This document shows, one piece after another, positions 45,980 to 54,454 of a stretch of DNA of 64,000 nucleotides (position 1 is the stretch's first letter; each line of letters starts with the position of its first letter). The position numbers and the translations under genes were made by a program. Source of the stretch: Bradyrhizobium huanghuaihaiense. GTDB taxonomy: Bacteria; Pseudomonadota; Alphaproteobacteria; Rhizobiales; Xanthobacteraceae. The stretch is from positions 1 to 64,000 of the forward strand of contig NZ_VLLA01000016.1 in assembly GCF_007830635.1 (NCBI RefSeq), read 5' to 3'. A model generated the notes under the pieces. That model was not told the origin of the DNA. It did not search any database and saw only the letters and a list, made by a program, of their open reading frames with translations.

Positions 45980-47305
45980 GTGACGTCAGCATCGCGCCTT
46001 TTGCAGATCCTCGCCGTCTTCGCTTCGGTCGCGCTGGCCGCACCGGCGCGCGCCGCCACCGACATTGCGCTGTGGCACGCGATGTCCGGCGAGCTCGGCC
46101 GGCAGCTGGACAAGCTCGCCGCCGACTTCAACGCCTCGCAGCCGGATTACCGCATCGTGCCGGCTTACAAGGGCAGCTACACCGAGACGGTGACCGCCGC
46201 GATCTTCGCCTTTCGCTCGCGCAGCCAGCCCGCCATCGTCCAGGTCAACGAGGTCGCCACCGCCACCATGACCGCGGCCAAGGGCGCGATCTATCCGGTG
46301 TTCAGCCTGATGCGGGACCAGGGCGAGCCGTTCTCGCTCAACGACTACCTCCCCGCGGTCTCCGGCTACTACACCGACGCGGCCGGCAATCTCTTGTCGT
46401 TCCCGTTCAATTCCTCGACGCCGATCCTGTACTACAACAAGACCATGTTCCGCGACGCCGGCCTCGATCCGGAGGCGCCGCCGAAGACCTGGCCCGAGCT
46501 CGGGCTAGCTGCCAAACGCCTGCGCGACCGCGGTGCGCCGTGCGGCTTCACCACGTCCTGGCCATCCTGGATCCACGTCGAGAATTTTTCCGCCTTCCAC
46601 AACCTGCCGCTCGCAACCCGCACCAACGGCTTTGCCGGCCTCGATGCCGAGCTGACCATCAACAATCCCGTCATCGTCAAGCACGTCGCCCAGCTCGCCG
46701 AGTGGCAGAAGAGCAAGCTGTTCGACTATGGCGGCCGCGGCCAGTCCGCCGAGCCGCGCTTCCAGAACGGCGAATGCGGCATGTTCATCGGCTCCTCGGC
46801 GACGCGCGCCGACATCAAGGCGAATTCGAAATTCGAGATCGGCTACGGCATGATGCCGTACTGGCCCGACGTGAAGGACGCGCCGCAGAACTCGATCATC
46901 GGCGGCGCCACGCTGTGGGTGCTGCGCGACCGGCCGCGCGAGGAATACAAGGGCGTGGCGCGATTCTTCGCCTATCTGTCTCAGCCTGGCGTGCAGGCCG
47001 CCTGGCACCAGAACACCGGCTATTTGCCTGTTACCCGCGCCGCCTTCGAGCTGACGCGGGCGCAGGGCTTCTACCAGCGCAATCCGGGATCGGCGATCTC
47101 GTTCGAGGAGATCACGCTGCATCCGCCGACGGAGAACTCGAAGGGCATCCGGCTCGGCTCCTTCGTCCTGATCCGCGGCGTGATCGAGGACGAGCTGGAG
47201 CAGGCCTTTACCGGCCAGAAGAGCGCGCAGGGAGCGCTCGATTCCGCGGTCGAGCGCGGCAACAAGCTGCTGCGCCAGTTCGAGCGCGCCAGCCCGGAGC
47301 GGTAG
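45980..47305 (+). CDS. UgpB-like ABC substrate-binding protein
   Basis: Periplasmic binding protein of 441 residues of the sn-glycerol-3-phosphate (UgpB) family. The signal ends near APARAATDIALWHAMSG, and the fold continues with the UgpB-typical NASQPDYRIVPAYKGSYTET and RSRSQPAIVQVNEVATATM segments. The start is GTG at 45980. Neither the ugpA/ugpE permease nor the ugpC ATPase gene follows; a repeat and a damaged kinase gene follow instead. It is divergent from the DctP-kinase operon across 202 bases, so they may share regulation. Ligand assignment rests on family resemblance only. Confidence 0.9.
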   Translation: MTSASRLLQILAVFASVALAAPARAATDIALWHAMSGELGRQLDKLAADFNASQPDYRIVPAYKGSYTETVTAAIFAFRSRSQPAIVQVNEVATATMTAAKGAIYPVFSLMRDQGEPFSLNDYLPAVSGYYTDAAGNLLSFPFNSSTPILYYNKTMFRDAGLDPEAPPKTWPELGLAAKRLRDRGAPCGFTTSWPSWIHVENFSAFHNLPLATRTNGFAGLDAELTINNPVIVKHVAQLAEWQKSKLFDYGGRGQSAEPRFQNGECGMFIGSSATRADIKANSKFEIGYGMMPYWPDVKDAPQNSIIGGATLWVLRDRPREEYKGVARFFAYLSQPGVQAAWHQNTGYLPVTRAAFELTRAQGFYQRNPGSAISFEEITLHPPTENSKGIRLGSFVLIRGVIEDELEQAFTGQKSAQGALDSAVERGNKLLRQFERASPER

Positions 47306-47344
47306 GTTTTCAGATTGAGCTCCTCTATGACCGCGAAGAAAGTG

Positions 47345-47466
47345 CGCTCCCTCCCCCGCAAGCGGGGGAGGGTAGGGGAGAGGGTGTCTCCGCAATGGGG
47401 CACTCCCCAAGAGGAGAGAACCCTCACCCGCGCCTTCGGCGCGACCTCTCCCGCAAGCGGGAGAGG
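47345..47466. repeat. Palindromic intergenic repeat, family E
   Basis: Hairpin GCTCCCTCCCCCGCAAGCGG ... CTCTCCCGCAAGCGGGAGAGG with CCCTCACCCGCGCC inner part. It lies between the ugpB-like gene and the kinase pseudogene. Confidence 0.9.
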
Positions 47467-47487
47467 CGCACCGCCTGCTTCGCGCGA

Positions 47488-48446
47488 ATGACTATCGTTC
47501 CATCGCAAAAGTTGCCGGCTTTCGCCGACGCAGAGAGTTTTCGCGCCTTCCGCGCCGATCCCCCGCAATGGCTTCCGATCGCGCTCGGCATCGCGCGTAG
47601 CCATGGTCTCGACGTCGGCGCGCCGCACGTCTTTGCGACCGGCACCAATCTCGTGGTCGGCCTCGGTGAGCGGCTGATCCTGAAGATTTTTCCGCCGCTG
47701 CTCCGCTCGCAATTCCTCTCCGAGCGCGGTTCGCTGACGCAGCTCGCCGGCCGGCTGTCCTTGCCGATCCCCGAGATCGTCGCGGAAGGGGTGCGTGACG
47801 GCTGGCCCTATCTCGTCATCACCCGCCTTGCCGGCACGCTCGGCTCGGAGGTGTGGCCGTCCCTGGCGGAAGACCAGAAGGAGCGCGTGCTGCGCCAGAT
47901 CGGCGAGACCATCGCATCGGTGCAGCGCGCCCCGCTCGGACCGCTCGCACATATCGAGCCGCGCTGGGCCGATTTTATGCGCGCCCAGATGCAGGGCTGT
48001 CGCGCGCGACATGAACGCCTGGGTCTCGCGCCGAAATTCCTCGAAGGCCTCGACGATCTCCTGCGCGATGCGGCCGCGCTGATTCCGATGGACGCGCCGC
48101 CGGTGATCCTGACCGGCGAATACATCCCGAGAATTTCCTGCTCGCCTGCGATGACGGCACATGGTCGCTCAAAGGCCTGTTCGACTTCGGCGACGTGCGC
48201 GCCGGCTGGCGCGACTACGACCTGCTCGGCCCCGGCGCCTTCATGGCCGCGGGCCGGCCGGGGAGGGTGAAGAGCCTGCTCGAAGGCTTTGGCTATACGA
48301 AGCCGGACTATGCGCTCAAGCGCCGTCTGATGGCCCTGATGCTGCTGCACCAGGCGAGCGACCTCAACAGCCACATCTGCATCGAGGGCTGGCAGGAGAG
48401 GGCGGATGATCTGGTCGAGCTGCAGGAGCTGATCTGGGCGGAGTGA
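47488..48446 (+). pseudogene. Frameshifted aminoglycoside phosphotransferase-family kinase
   Basis: Kinase-like gene of the APH/phosphotransferase family split by a single-base frameshift near 48122-48128. The first frame codes about 215 residues (FATGTNLVVGLGERLILKIF with the ATP-site lysine, and a helical middle). The second frame, from the same place, gives GLFDFGDVRAGWRDYDLLGP (the DFG metal motif) to the C-terminus. Inserting one base near the run ATCCCGAG restores a continuous TGEYxPENFLLACDDG stretch, the catalytic loop. Either a sequencing error or a recent inactivating mutation could explain it. Natural substrates in this group are unknown small molecules. Confidence 0.7.
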
Positions 48447-48456
48447 CGATCCCAGC

Positions 48457-48535
48457 CGTCATTGCGAGCGCAGCGAAGCAATCCAGACTATCTCGGCGGA
48501 AAGATTCTGGATTGCTTCGCTGCGCTCGCAATGAC
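48457..48535. repeat. Palindromic intergenic repeat, family C
   Basis: Hairpin CGTCATTGCGAGCGCAGCGA ... TCGCTGCGCTCGCAATGAC with inner AGCAATCCAGA/TCTGGATTGCT arms, ten bases after the kinase pseudogene stop. Confidence 0.9.
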
Positions 48536-48593
48536 CGAGGTTGAGGCAGAGAGCCTGGATCTTCTCGCGCACCTCGCAAACTGGTGACAAATC

Positions 48594-48615
48594 AGGCTGC
48601 TGAATAAAGCAGCCT
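48594..48615 (+). terminator. Intrinsic terminator-like hairpin
   Basis: Eight-base perfect stem AGGCTGCT/AGCAGCCT with a six-base loop, followed by ATTTTATAAT on the plus strand. It would end transcripts coming from the kinase pseudogene side before the operon promoter. Confidence 0.6.
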
Positions 48616-48638
48616 ATTTTATAATCAAAATCGCAGCT

Positions 48639-48648
48639 TTGTATGCAA
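48639..48648. promoter_or_regulatory. Candidate GntR/FCD operator, importer side
   Basis: TTGTATGCAA differs at one base from the palindrome TTGTATACAA typical of FCD-type GntR regulators. A similar site, TTGTGTACAG, lies before the allophanate hydrolase gene at 59136. The cluster encodes its own GntR protein. Confidence 0.35.
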
Positions 48649-48744
48649 ACCTCGAGGGCGACTCGAAAAGATCCCCGCGGCTAAATCTCAATTATATGAT
48701 TACAAATCAACTGCTTAGGCGTGGTGTAAGCTTCCCTTAAGCCT

Positions 48745-48759
48745 TGGCACGAACCTTGC
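48745..48759 (+). promoter_or_regulatory. Sigma-54 (RpoN) promoter
   Basis: TGGCACG-AACC-TTGC matches the sigma-54 consensus TGGCACG-N4-TTGC exactly, with GG and GC at -24/-12 spacing. Transcription would begin near 48771, about 30 bases before the binding-protein start. It suggests nitrogen control. I see no exact NtrC binding site upstream. Confidence 0.75.
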
Positions 48760-48801
48760 GAATCCAGTTCCAACCAGAAACTTTTGTGTTGGAGCGATTT
48801 C

Positions 48802-50424
48802 ATGAAGCGCCGCGATTTCCTCAAGTCCGTTTCCGGATTGGCCGCTGGCGCGGCGCTTCCGGCCATGCCGTCGGTGATCTCCTCCGCCAGGGCCGATGCG
48901 CGCTCGGAGACGCTGCTGATCGTCTCGGAAGGCGGCCCCAACAATCTCGACATCCACGGCGTCGGCACCAACGTGCCCGGCTATGAGGTGTCCTGGAATT
49001 GCTACGACCGCCTGATCAGCCACGAGATGAAGAGCGGCCCCGGTGGCGTGCCCTATTACGACCGCGACAAATTCAAGGGCGAGCTCGCCGAGGACTTCAA
49101 GATCGACGACATGTCGGTCACCTTCAAGCTGAAGAAGAATGCCAAATTCCACGACGGCGCGCCGGTCACGGCGAAAGACGTGAAATGGTCGCTCGACCGC
49201 GCCGTCAGCGTCGGCGGCTTCCCGACCTTCCAGATGAGCGCGGGCTCGCTCACGAAGCCCGAGCAGTTCGTCATCGTCGACGACTCCACCGTGCGCGTCG
49301 ATTTCGCCAAGAAGGACCGTCTGACGATTCCCGATCTCGCGGTCATCGTCCCCTGCATCGTCAATTCGGAGCTGGTGAAGAAGAATGCCAGCGAGAAGGA
49401 CCCCTGGGGTCTCGAGTTTACAAAACAGCAGACCGCGGGCTCCGGCGCCTACAAGGTGACGAAGTGGACTGCCGGCACCGAAGTGATCATGGAGCGCAAC
49501 GAGGATTGGGTCGGCGGTCCGCTGCCCAAGATCAAGCGCGTGATCTGGCGCATGGTGCCGCAGGCCGGCAACCGCCGCGCGCTCTTGGAGCGCGGCGATG
49601 CCGACATCTCCTATGAGCTGCCGTTCAAGGACTTCCAGGAGATGAAGGCGAACGGCAAGCTCAACGTGGTGTCGCTGCCGTTCTCCAACGGCATCCAGTA
49701 TATCGGCATGAACGTCACCAAGCCGCCGTTCGACAATGTCAAGGTGCGGCAGGCGATCGCCTATGCGCTGCCGTACCAAAAGATCATGGACGCCGTGCTG
49801 TTCGGCCTCGGCAATCCCATGTTCGGCGCGGCCAAGGACAAGGCGACCGAGGTCGCCTGGCCGCAGCCGCACAAATACAACACCGACATGGAGAAGGCGA
49901 AGGCGCTGCTGGCGGAGGCCGGCTACGCCAACGGTTTCGAGACCACGATCTCGTTCGATCTCAACTTCGCCGGCGTCAACGAGCCGCTCTGCGTGCTGGT
50001 GCAGGAGAGCCTCGCCCAGCTCGGCATCAAGACCACCATCAACAAGGTGCCCGGCGCCAACTGGCGCACCGAGCTCAACAAGAAGGAGATGCCGCTGTTC
50101 ACCAACGTGTTCTCGGGCTGGCTCGATTACCCCGAGTACTTCTTCTACTGGTGCTATCACGGCAACAATTCCGTCTTCAACACCATGAGCTACAAGTCGG
50201 GGGAGATGGACAAGTTGATCGACGGCGCGCGCACCGCCGCCGCCACCGGCGACGCCGCGACCTACGACACCGACGTGAAGGGCTTCGTCGACCTCGCCTA
50301 CACCGACGTCCCGCGCATCCCGCTGTACCAGCCGTTCGTCAACGTCGCGATGCAGAAGAACATCAGCGGCTACCAATACTGGTTCCACCGGAGGCTCGAC
50401 TATCGCGCGATGGCGAAGGGGTGA
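48802..50424 (+). CDS. Peptide-type ABC transporter substrate-binding protein (family 5)
   Basis: Periplasmic binding protein of 540 residues of the DppA/OppA family, exported by the Tat route (MKRRDFLKSVSGLAAGAALP). The family core is present: ELAEDFKIDDMSVTFKLKKN, FHDGAPVTAKDVKWSLDRAV and PPFDNVKVRQAIAYALPYQK. The start at 48802 follows a GGAG ribosome site. It is the first gene after the sigma-54 promoter and the first gene of the importer. Given the enzymes encoded behind it, the ligand may be a ureide or amide rather than a peptide, but this is inference. Confidence 0.92.
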   Translation: MKRRDFLKSVSGLAAGAALPAMPSVISSARADARSETLLIVSEGGPNNLDIHGVGTNVPGYEVSWNCYDRLISHEMKSGPGGVPYYDRDKFKGELAEDFKIDDMSVTFKLKKNAKFHDGAPVTAKDVKWSLDRAVSVGGFPTFQMSAGSLTKPEQFVIVDDSTVRVDFAKKDRLTIPDLAVIVPCIVNSELVKKNASEKDPWGLEFTKQQTAGSGAYKVTKWTAGTEVIMERNEDWVGGPLPKIKRVIWRMVPQAGNRRALLERGDADISYELPFKDFQEMKANGKLNVVSLPFSNGIQYIGMNVTKPPFDNVKVRQAIAYALPYQKIMDAVLFGLGNPMFGAAKDKATEVAWPQPHKYNTDMEKAKALLAEAGYANGFETTISFDLNFAGVNEPLCVLVQESLAQLGIKTTINKVPGANWRTELNKKEMPLFTNVFSGWLDYPEYFFYWCYHGNNSVFNTMSYKSGEMDKLIDGARTAAATGDAATYDTDVKGFVDLAYTDVPRIPLYQPFVNVAMQKNISGYQYWFHRRLDYRAMAKG

Positions 50425-50500
50425 GACATGATTGGCGCGAGCGATATGTCCGCGTCTTTCTGGGCATCGTGGTCGAGTGAGGTGAGCGCAACTCTCTCAT

Positions 50501-50627
50501 TCCCTCTCCCCTTGTGGGAGAGGGTGGCTCGCCGCGTAGCGGCGAGACGGGTGAGGGGTAGCCACGAACTCCGATCTCGCTCGGGGCGACCCCTCACCCC
50601 AACCCTCTCCCACAAGGGGAGAGGGGG
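50501..50627. repeat. Palindromic repeat inside the importer operon, family E variant
   Basis: Hairpin TCCCTCTCCCCTTGTGGGAG ... CCCACAAGGGGAGAGGG with a GGGTGAGGGGT/ACCCCTCACCCC inner arm. It lies between the binding-protein and first permease genes, where an RNA hairpin could raise binding-protein mRNA relative to the permease. Confidence 0.88.
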
Positions 50628-50681
50628 CGCAGCAGGGCGCGCTGCGACAGCGTGCCCACAAGCCGACACGAGGAACTCACC

Positions 50682-51695
50682 ATGCTGACCATGATCGGCA
50701 AGCGCCTGATGTTTGCGATTCCCTCGCTGATCGGCGTCGTCATCGTCACCTTCCTGCTGACGCGTGCGCTGCCCGGTGATCCCGCCGCGTACTTCGCCGG
50801 CCCCGCCGCGACGAAGGAAGCCGTCGAGCAGATCCGGAAAAAACTCGGCCTCGACAGACCGCTGATCGAGCAGTTCTTCCGCTACACCAACGACCTCGCC
50901 CATGGCGATTTCGGCAATTCGCTGACGACGGGCCAGCCGGTCGCCGCCGAGATCCGCAACCGCCTGCCGGCTTCCGCCGAACTGACACTGCTCGGCCTCA
51001 TCGTCTCGATCGTCATCGCCATTCCGCTCGGTGTGCTGGCGGCAACACGACCGGGGTCATGGGTCGATCACCTCTGTCGTGTTACGACGACAGCCGGCGT
51101 GTCGCTGCCGGTGTTCTTCACCGGCCTCGTGCTGGTCTATGTCTTTTATTTCCGCCTCGGCTGGTCGCCGGCGCCGCTCGGCCGCCTCGACGTGTTCTAC
51201 AGCGCGCCGCCGACAGTCACCGGCTTCTATCTGATCGACACCCTGATCGCGCGCGACCTCGAGGCGTTCCGCTCGGCGCTGAGCCAGCTTATCCTGCCCG
51301 CAACGACGCTCGCGATCTTCTCGCTGGCGCCGATCGCGCGCATGACGCGCGCGTCCATGCTGGCGGTGCTCGCCTCCGAATTCGTTCGAACCGCGCGCGC
51401 CAGCGGCCTGTCGCCGGCGACCGTCATCGTCACCTATGCCTTCCGCAACGCGATGCTCCCCGTCATCACCACGCTCAGCATGGTGTTCTCGTTCCTGCTG
51501 GGCGCCAATGTGCTGGTCGAGAAAGTGTTCGCCTGGCCCGGCATCGGCTCCTACGCGGTGGAAGCGCTGATCTCGTCGGACTTCGCGCCGGTGCAGGGTT
51601 TCGTGCTGACCATGGCGGTCATGTACGTGCTGCTCAATCTCGTGATCGACATTTTGTACGGCGTGATCGATCCGCGCGTGCGGCTTGAAGGCTAG
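50682..51695 (+). CDS. ABC transporter permease, DppB type
   Basis: Inner-membrane permease of 337 residues, BPD_transp_1 family. About six helices; opens MLTMIGKRLMFAIPSLIGVV and keeps the DppB features FLLTRALPGDPAAYF and RASMLAVLASEFVRTARASG, the coupling-helix region for the ATPase. The start at 50682 follows a GAGGAA ribosome site. The second permease gene follows nine bases later. Confidence 0.93.
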   Translation: MLTMIGKRLMFAIPSLIGVVIVTFLLTRALPGDPAAYFAGPAATKEAVEQIRKKLGLDRPLIEQFFRYTNDLAHGDFGNSLTTGQPVAAEIRNRLPASAELTLLGLIVSIVIAIPLGVLAATRPGSWVDHLCRVTTTAGVSLPVFFTGLVLVYVFYFRLGWSPAPLGRLDVFYSAPPTVTGFYLIDTLIARDLEAFRSALSQLILPATTLAIFSLAPIARMTRASMLAVLASEFVRTARASGLSPATVIVTYAFRNAMLPVITTLSMVFSFLLGANVLVEKVFAWPGIGSYAVEALISSDFAPVQGFVLTMAVMYVLLNLVIDILYGVIDPRVRLEG

Positions 51696-51704
51696 GGGTG
51701 AAAG

Positions 51705-52604
51705 ATGAGCTCCGTTGCACCTGCTGTTGAACCGGTCGGTCCCGCCCGCACTTCGGGACTCACCGCGGTCCTCGAACAAACCCGCTACGTTCTCAGCGAG
51801 AACAAGGTCACGGGCTTCGCCTTCGCGCTGCTGATCGTGATCCTGATCGCCGCGATCTTCGGTCCTTATGTGGTGCCTTATGATCCTCTCGCCTCCGACA
51901 CCGCAGCGGCACTGAAGCCGCCGTCGGCGGCGCACTGGTTCGGCACCGACCAGTTGGGGCGCGACATCTTCAGCCGCGTCGTCGTCGCGACGCGGCTCGA
52001 TACGTTCATCGCGATCGCCTCCGTCGTGCTGGTGTTTTTGATGGGCGGCCTTGCCGGCATCGCGGCGGGCTATTTCGGCGGCTGGACCGACCGCATCGTC
52101 GGCCGCATCGCCGACACCATCATGGCGTTCCCGCTGTTCGTGCTGGCCATGGGCATCGTCGCCGCGCTCGGCAACACCGTGCAGAACATTATCCTCGCCA
52201 CCGCGATCGTGAACTTCCCGCTCTATGCCCGCGTCGCGCGCGCCGAGGCCAATGTCCGCCGCAATGCCGGCTTCGTGCAGGCCGCGCGGCTCTCGGGCAA
52301 CGGCGAATTCCGCATCCTGCTGGTGCACATCCTGCCGAACATCATGCCGATCATGATCGTGCAGATGTCGCTGACCATGGGCTACGCCATCCTCAATGCC
52401 GCGGGCCTGTCCTTCATCGGCCTCGGCGTCCGTCCGCCGACGGCGGAATGGGGCATCATGGTCGCCGAAGGCGCCGGCTTCATGGTCTCGGGCGAATGGT
52501 GGATCGCGCTGTTCCCGGGCCTTGCCCTGATGATCGCCGTGTTCTGCTTCAACCTCCTCGGCGACGGCCTGCGCGACATCGTCGACCCCCAGCGGAGGAC
52601 GTGA
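51705..52604 (+). CDS. ABC transporter permease, DppC type
   Basis: Inner-membrane permease of 299 residues, partner of the DppB-type subunit. It has the DppC extension before the first helix (about 30 hydrophilic residues), the segment HWFGTDQLGRDIFSRVVVAT and the ATPase-coupling region YARVARAEANVRRNAGFVQA. It lies within the importer operon. The stop codon overlaps the start of a tiny reading frame that leads to the ATPase gene. Confidence 0.93.
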   Translation: MSSVAPAVEPVGPARTSGLTAVLEQTRYVLSENKVTGFAFALLIVILIAAIFGPYVVPYDPLASDTAAALKPPSAAHWFGTDQLGRDIFSRVVVATRLDTFIAIASVVLVFLMGGLAGIAAGYFGGWTDRIVGRIADTIMAFPLFVLAMGIVAALGNTVQNIILATAIVNFPLYARVARAEANVRRNAGFVQAARLSGNGEFRILLVHILPNIMPIMIVQMSLTMGYAILNAAGLSFIGLGVRPPTAEWGIMVAEGAGFMVSGEWWIALFPGLALMIAVFCFNLLGDGLRDIVDPQRRT

Positions 52605-52699
52605 TGGCTGTTCCCGAGTCGAAATTCATCAATGAAATCAATCCCATTCTACTGTGCATGGGGTTGTTTTCGACCTTTTTGATTGGCAGGCACCCATGA
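52604..52699 (+). CDS. Tiny coupled reading frame between permease and ATPase
   Basis: Possible 31-residue peptide with a hydrophobic stretch (NPILLCMGLFSTFLIG). Its ATG overlaps the DppC stop (TGATG), and its stop overlaps the ATPase start (ATGA), so ribosomes could move straight through. Base composition is less GC-rich than the neighbours and no homologue is known to me. It may only be a ribosome relay for the ATPase gene. Confidence 0.3.
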   Translation: MAVPESKFINEINPILLCMGLFSTFLIGRHP

Positions 52700-54435
52700 C
52701 CGCCCAGCCCCTGCTCGACGTCCAGGACCTCACGGTTGAATTCACCACCCGCCGCGGCATCGTGAAAGCCGTCCAGCACGTCAACATCTCCGTCGCCAAG
52801 GGCGAGACGCTGGCCATCGTCGGCGAGTCCGGCTCCGGCAAGTCGGTGACCTCCTACGCGGTGATGCGCATCCTCGACCGCGCCGGCAAGATCGCCGAGG
52901 GCTCGGTGATGTTCTCCGGCATCGACGTCAAGGCTGCGACCGAAGACCAGATGCGCGACCTGCGCGGCCGCGAAGTCTCGATGATCTTCCAGAACCCGCG
53001 TGCGGCACTGAATCCGATCCGCAAAGTCGGCGACCAGATCGAGGACGTTCTGCGCACCCATGTGCAGCAGGCCCAGGTCGCCGACCACGGCGAGAAAGCG
53101 ATCGAAGCGCTGGAGCAGGTCAAGATCGCCCGCCCGCGCGAGCGCTACCACGCCTATCCGTTCGAGCTCTCCGGCGGCATGTGCCAGCGCGTCGTCATCG
53201 CGCTCGCGCTCGCCTGCAATCCGCAGCTGCTGATCGCGGACGAGCCGACCACCGGTCTCGACGTCACCACGCAGAAGGCGGTGATGGACCTGATCGTCGA
53301 ACTGACAAAACGCCGTGCGATGTCGACCATCCTGATCACGCACGATCTCGGCCTAGCGGCGGCCTATTGCGACCGCGTCGTGGTGATGGAGAAGGGCCGG
53401 GTGGTCGAGACCGCCAAGGCCGCCGACATCTTTGCGAGCCCGCAGCACCCCTACACCAAGAAGCTGATGCGCGCGACGCCGCGGCTTGGTGTGTCGCTGA
53501 GAGATTTGCTGCCGGAGGAGGAGGGCGCAACCACCTCATCTGCATCCGTTGCCGCCGCGCCTGGCCAGCACACTTCTCAAAGCGAAGGGAAGAGCGACCA
53601 GCCCCTTCTCCGCATCGAAAAGCTCGTGAAAGAATACCCCCGCCAGGGCGCCACCGCCGTGCTCGGAAAATTGTTCAGCCGCAAGCCGCCGGTCGAGCCG
53701 GACGTGTTCCGCGCCGTCGACGGCATCAGCTTTGCGATCGGCCATGGCGAGAGCGTTGGCCTCGTCGGCGAATCCGGCTGCGGCAAATCGACCACGTCGA
53801 TGATGGTGATGCGGCTGCTCGACCAGACCTCCGGCCTGATCCAGTTCGACGGCGAGGACATTGGCGGCATTCAGCCTGCCGCCTTTGCCCGGCTGCCGCA
53901 GCGCAGCCGCATCCAGATGGTGTTCCAGGATCCGACCGACAGCCTCAATCCGCGCTTCACCGCCGCCCGCGCCATCGCCGACCCGATCATGCAGCTCGGC
54001 GACATCAAGGGGCGCGACGCGCTCCGCGCCCGCTGCGAGGAACTGGCGACCATGGTCGGCCTGCCGCACAATCTGCTCGACCGCTTCCCGCACCAGCTCT
54101 CCGGCGGCCAGAAGGCCCGCGTCGGCATTGCCAGAGCGATCGCGCTGCATCCCAAGCTGGTCATCCTGGACGAGCCGACCGCGGCGCTCGACGTCTCGGT
54201 GCAGGCCGTCGTGCTGAACCTGCTGCAGGATCTCAAGGCGCGCCTAGGTATGAGCTACCTGTTTGTCTCTCATGATTTGAATGTGGTGCGCTTGTTGTGC
54301 GATCGTGTCATTGTGATGCGGACGGGGCGGATCGTCGAGGAAGGCTCTTCCGAGCGGGTCCTCAGCGATCCCAAGGACGACTACACCAAGGAGCTGCTGA
54401 CGGCGATCCCGCATCCGCCGTTGCCGGTGCACTGA
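52696..54435 (+). CDS. Fused dual ABC transporter ATPase (DppD-DppF type)
   Basis: Cytoplasmic ATPase of 579 residues that joins two ABC domains in one chain. Domain 1 (about 1-280) has Walker A GESGSGKSV (residues 43-51) and LSGGMCQR signature; domain 2 (about 310-570) has GESGCGKST and LSGGQKAR. Each has a Walker B (LLIADEPTTGLD, LVILDEPTAALD). Such fusions serve peptide-type importers. The start at 52696 is chosen because the next ATGs lie inside the ATPase domain and the longer frame has a poor ribosome site. Confidence 0.94.
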   Translation: MTAQPLLDVQDLTVEFTTRRGIVKAVQHVNISVAKGETLAIVGESGSGKSVTSYAVMRILDRAGKIAEGSVMFSGIDVKAATEDQMRDLRGREVSMIFQNPRAALNPIRKVGDQIEDVLRTHVQQAQVADHGEKAIEALEQVKIARPRERYHAYPFELSGGMCQRVVIALALACNPQLLIADEPTTGLDVTTQKAVMDLIVELTKRRAMSTILITHDLGLAAAYCDRVVVMEKGRVVETAKAADIFASPQHPYTKKLMRATPRLGVSLRDLLPEEEGATTSSASVAAAPGQHTSQSEGKSDQPLLRIEKLVKEYPRQGATAVLGKLFSRKPPVEPDVFRAVDGISFAIGHGESVGLVGESGCGKSTTSMMVMRLLDQTSGLIQFDGEDIGGIQPAAFARLPQRSRIQMVFQDPTDSLNPRFTAARAIADPIMQLGDIKGRDALRARCEELATMVGLPHNLLDRFPHQLSGGQKARVGIARAIALHPKLVILDEPTAALDVSVQAVVLNLLQDLKARLGMSYLFVSHDLNVVRLLCDRVIVMRTGRIVEEGSSERVLSDPKDDYTKELLTAIPHPPLPVH

Positions 54436-54454
54436 GAGACTGTTTGGGAGCGTG

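Larger units (their letters stand above)
48447..48801. other. Regulatory intergenic region before the nitrogen-scavenging operon
   Basis: Gene-free stretch of 355 bases. It contains a family C repeat, a terminator-like hairpin (48594-48615), an AT-rich stretch far below the window GC level (48610-48710), a candidate GntR operator (48639-48648) and a sigma-54 promoter (48745-48759). This is the control region of the ABC importer and AtzGEH genes. Confidence 0.75.

Noticed and set aside
45880..47487. Open frame leading in phase into the kinase pseudogene, giving an apparent 796-residue protein
   Set aside because: It passes through the UgpB-like gene in a wrong frame and through a repeat; only the part from 47488 on has protein features.
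47488..48446. Aminoglycoside resistance gene
   Set aside because: Family resemblance is to general small-molecule kinases; no resistance-specific motif, and the gene is frameshifted.
48569..48590. GCACC ... GGTG inverted repeat before the sigma-54 promoter as an NtrC site
   Set aside because: The nine-base spacer does not fit the five-base NtrC spacing.
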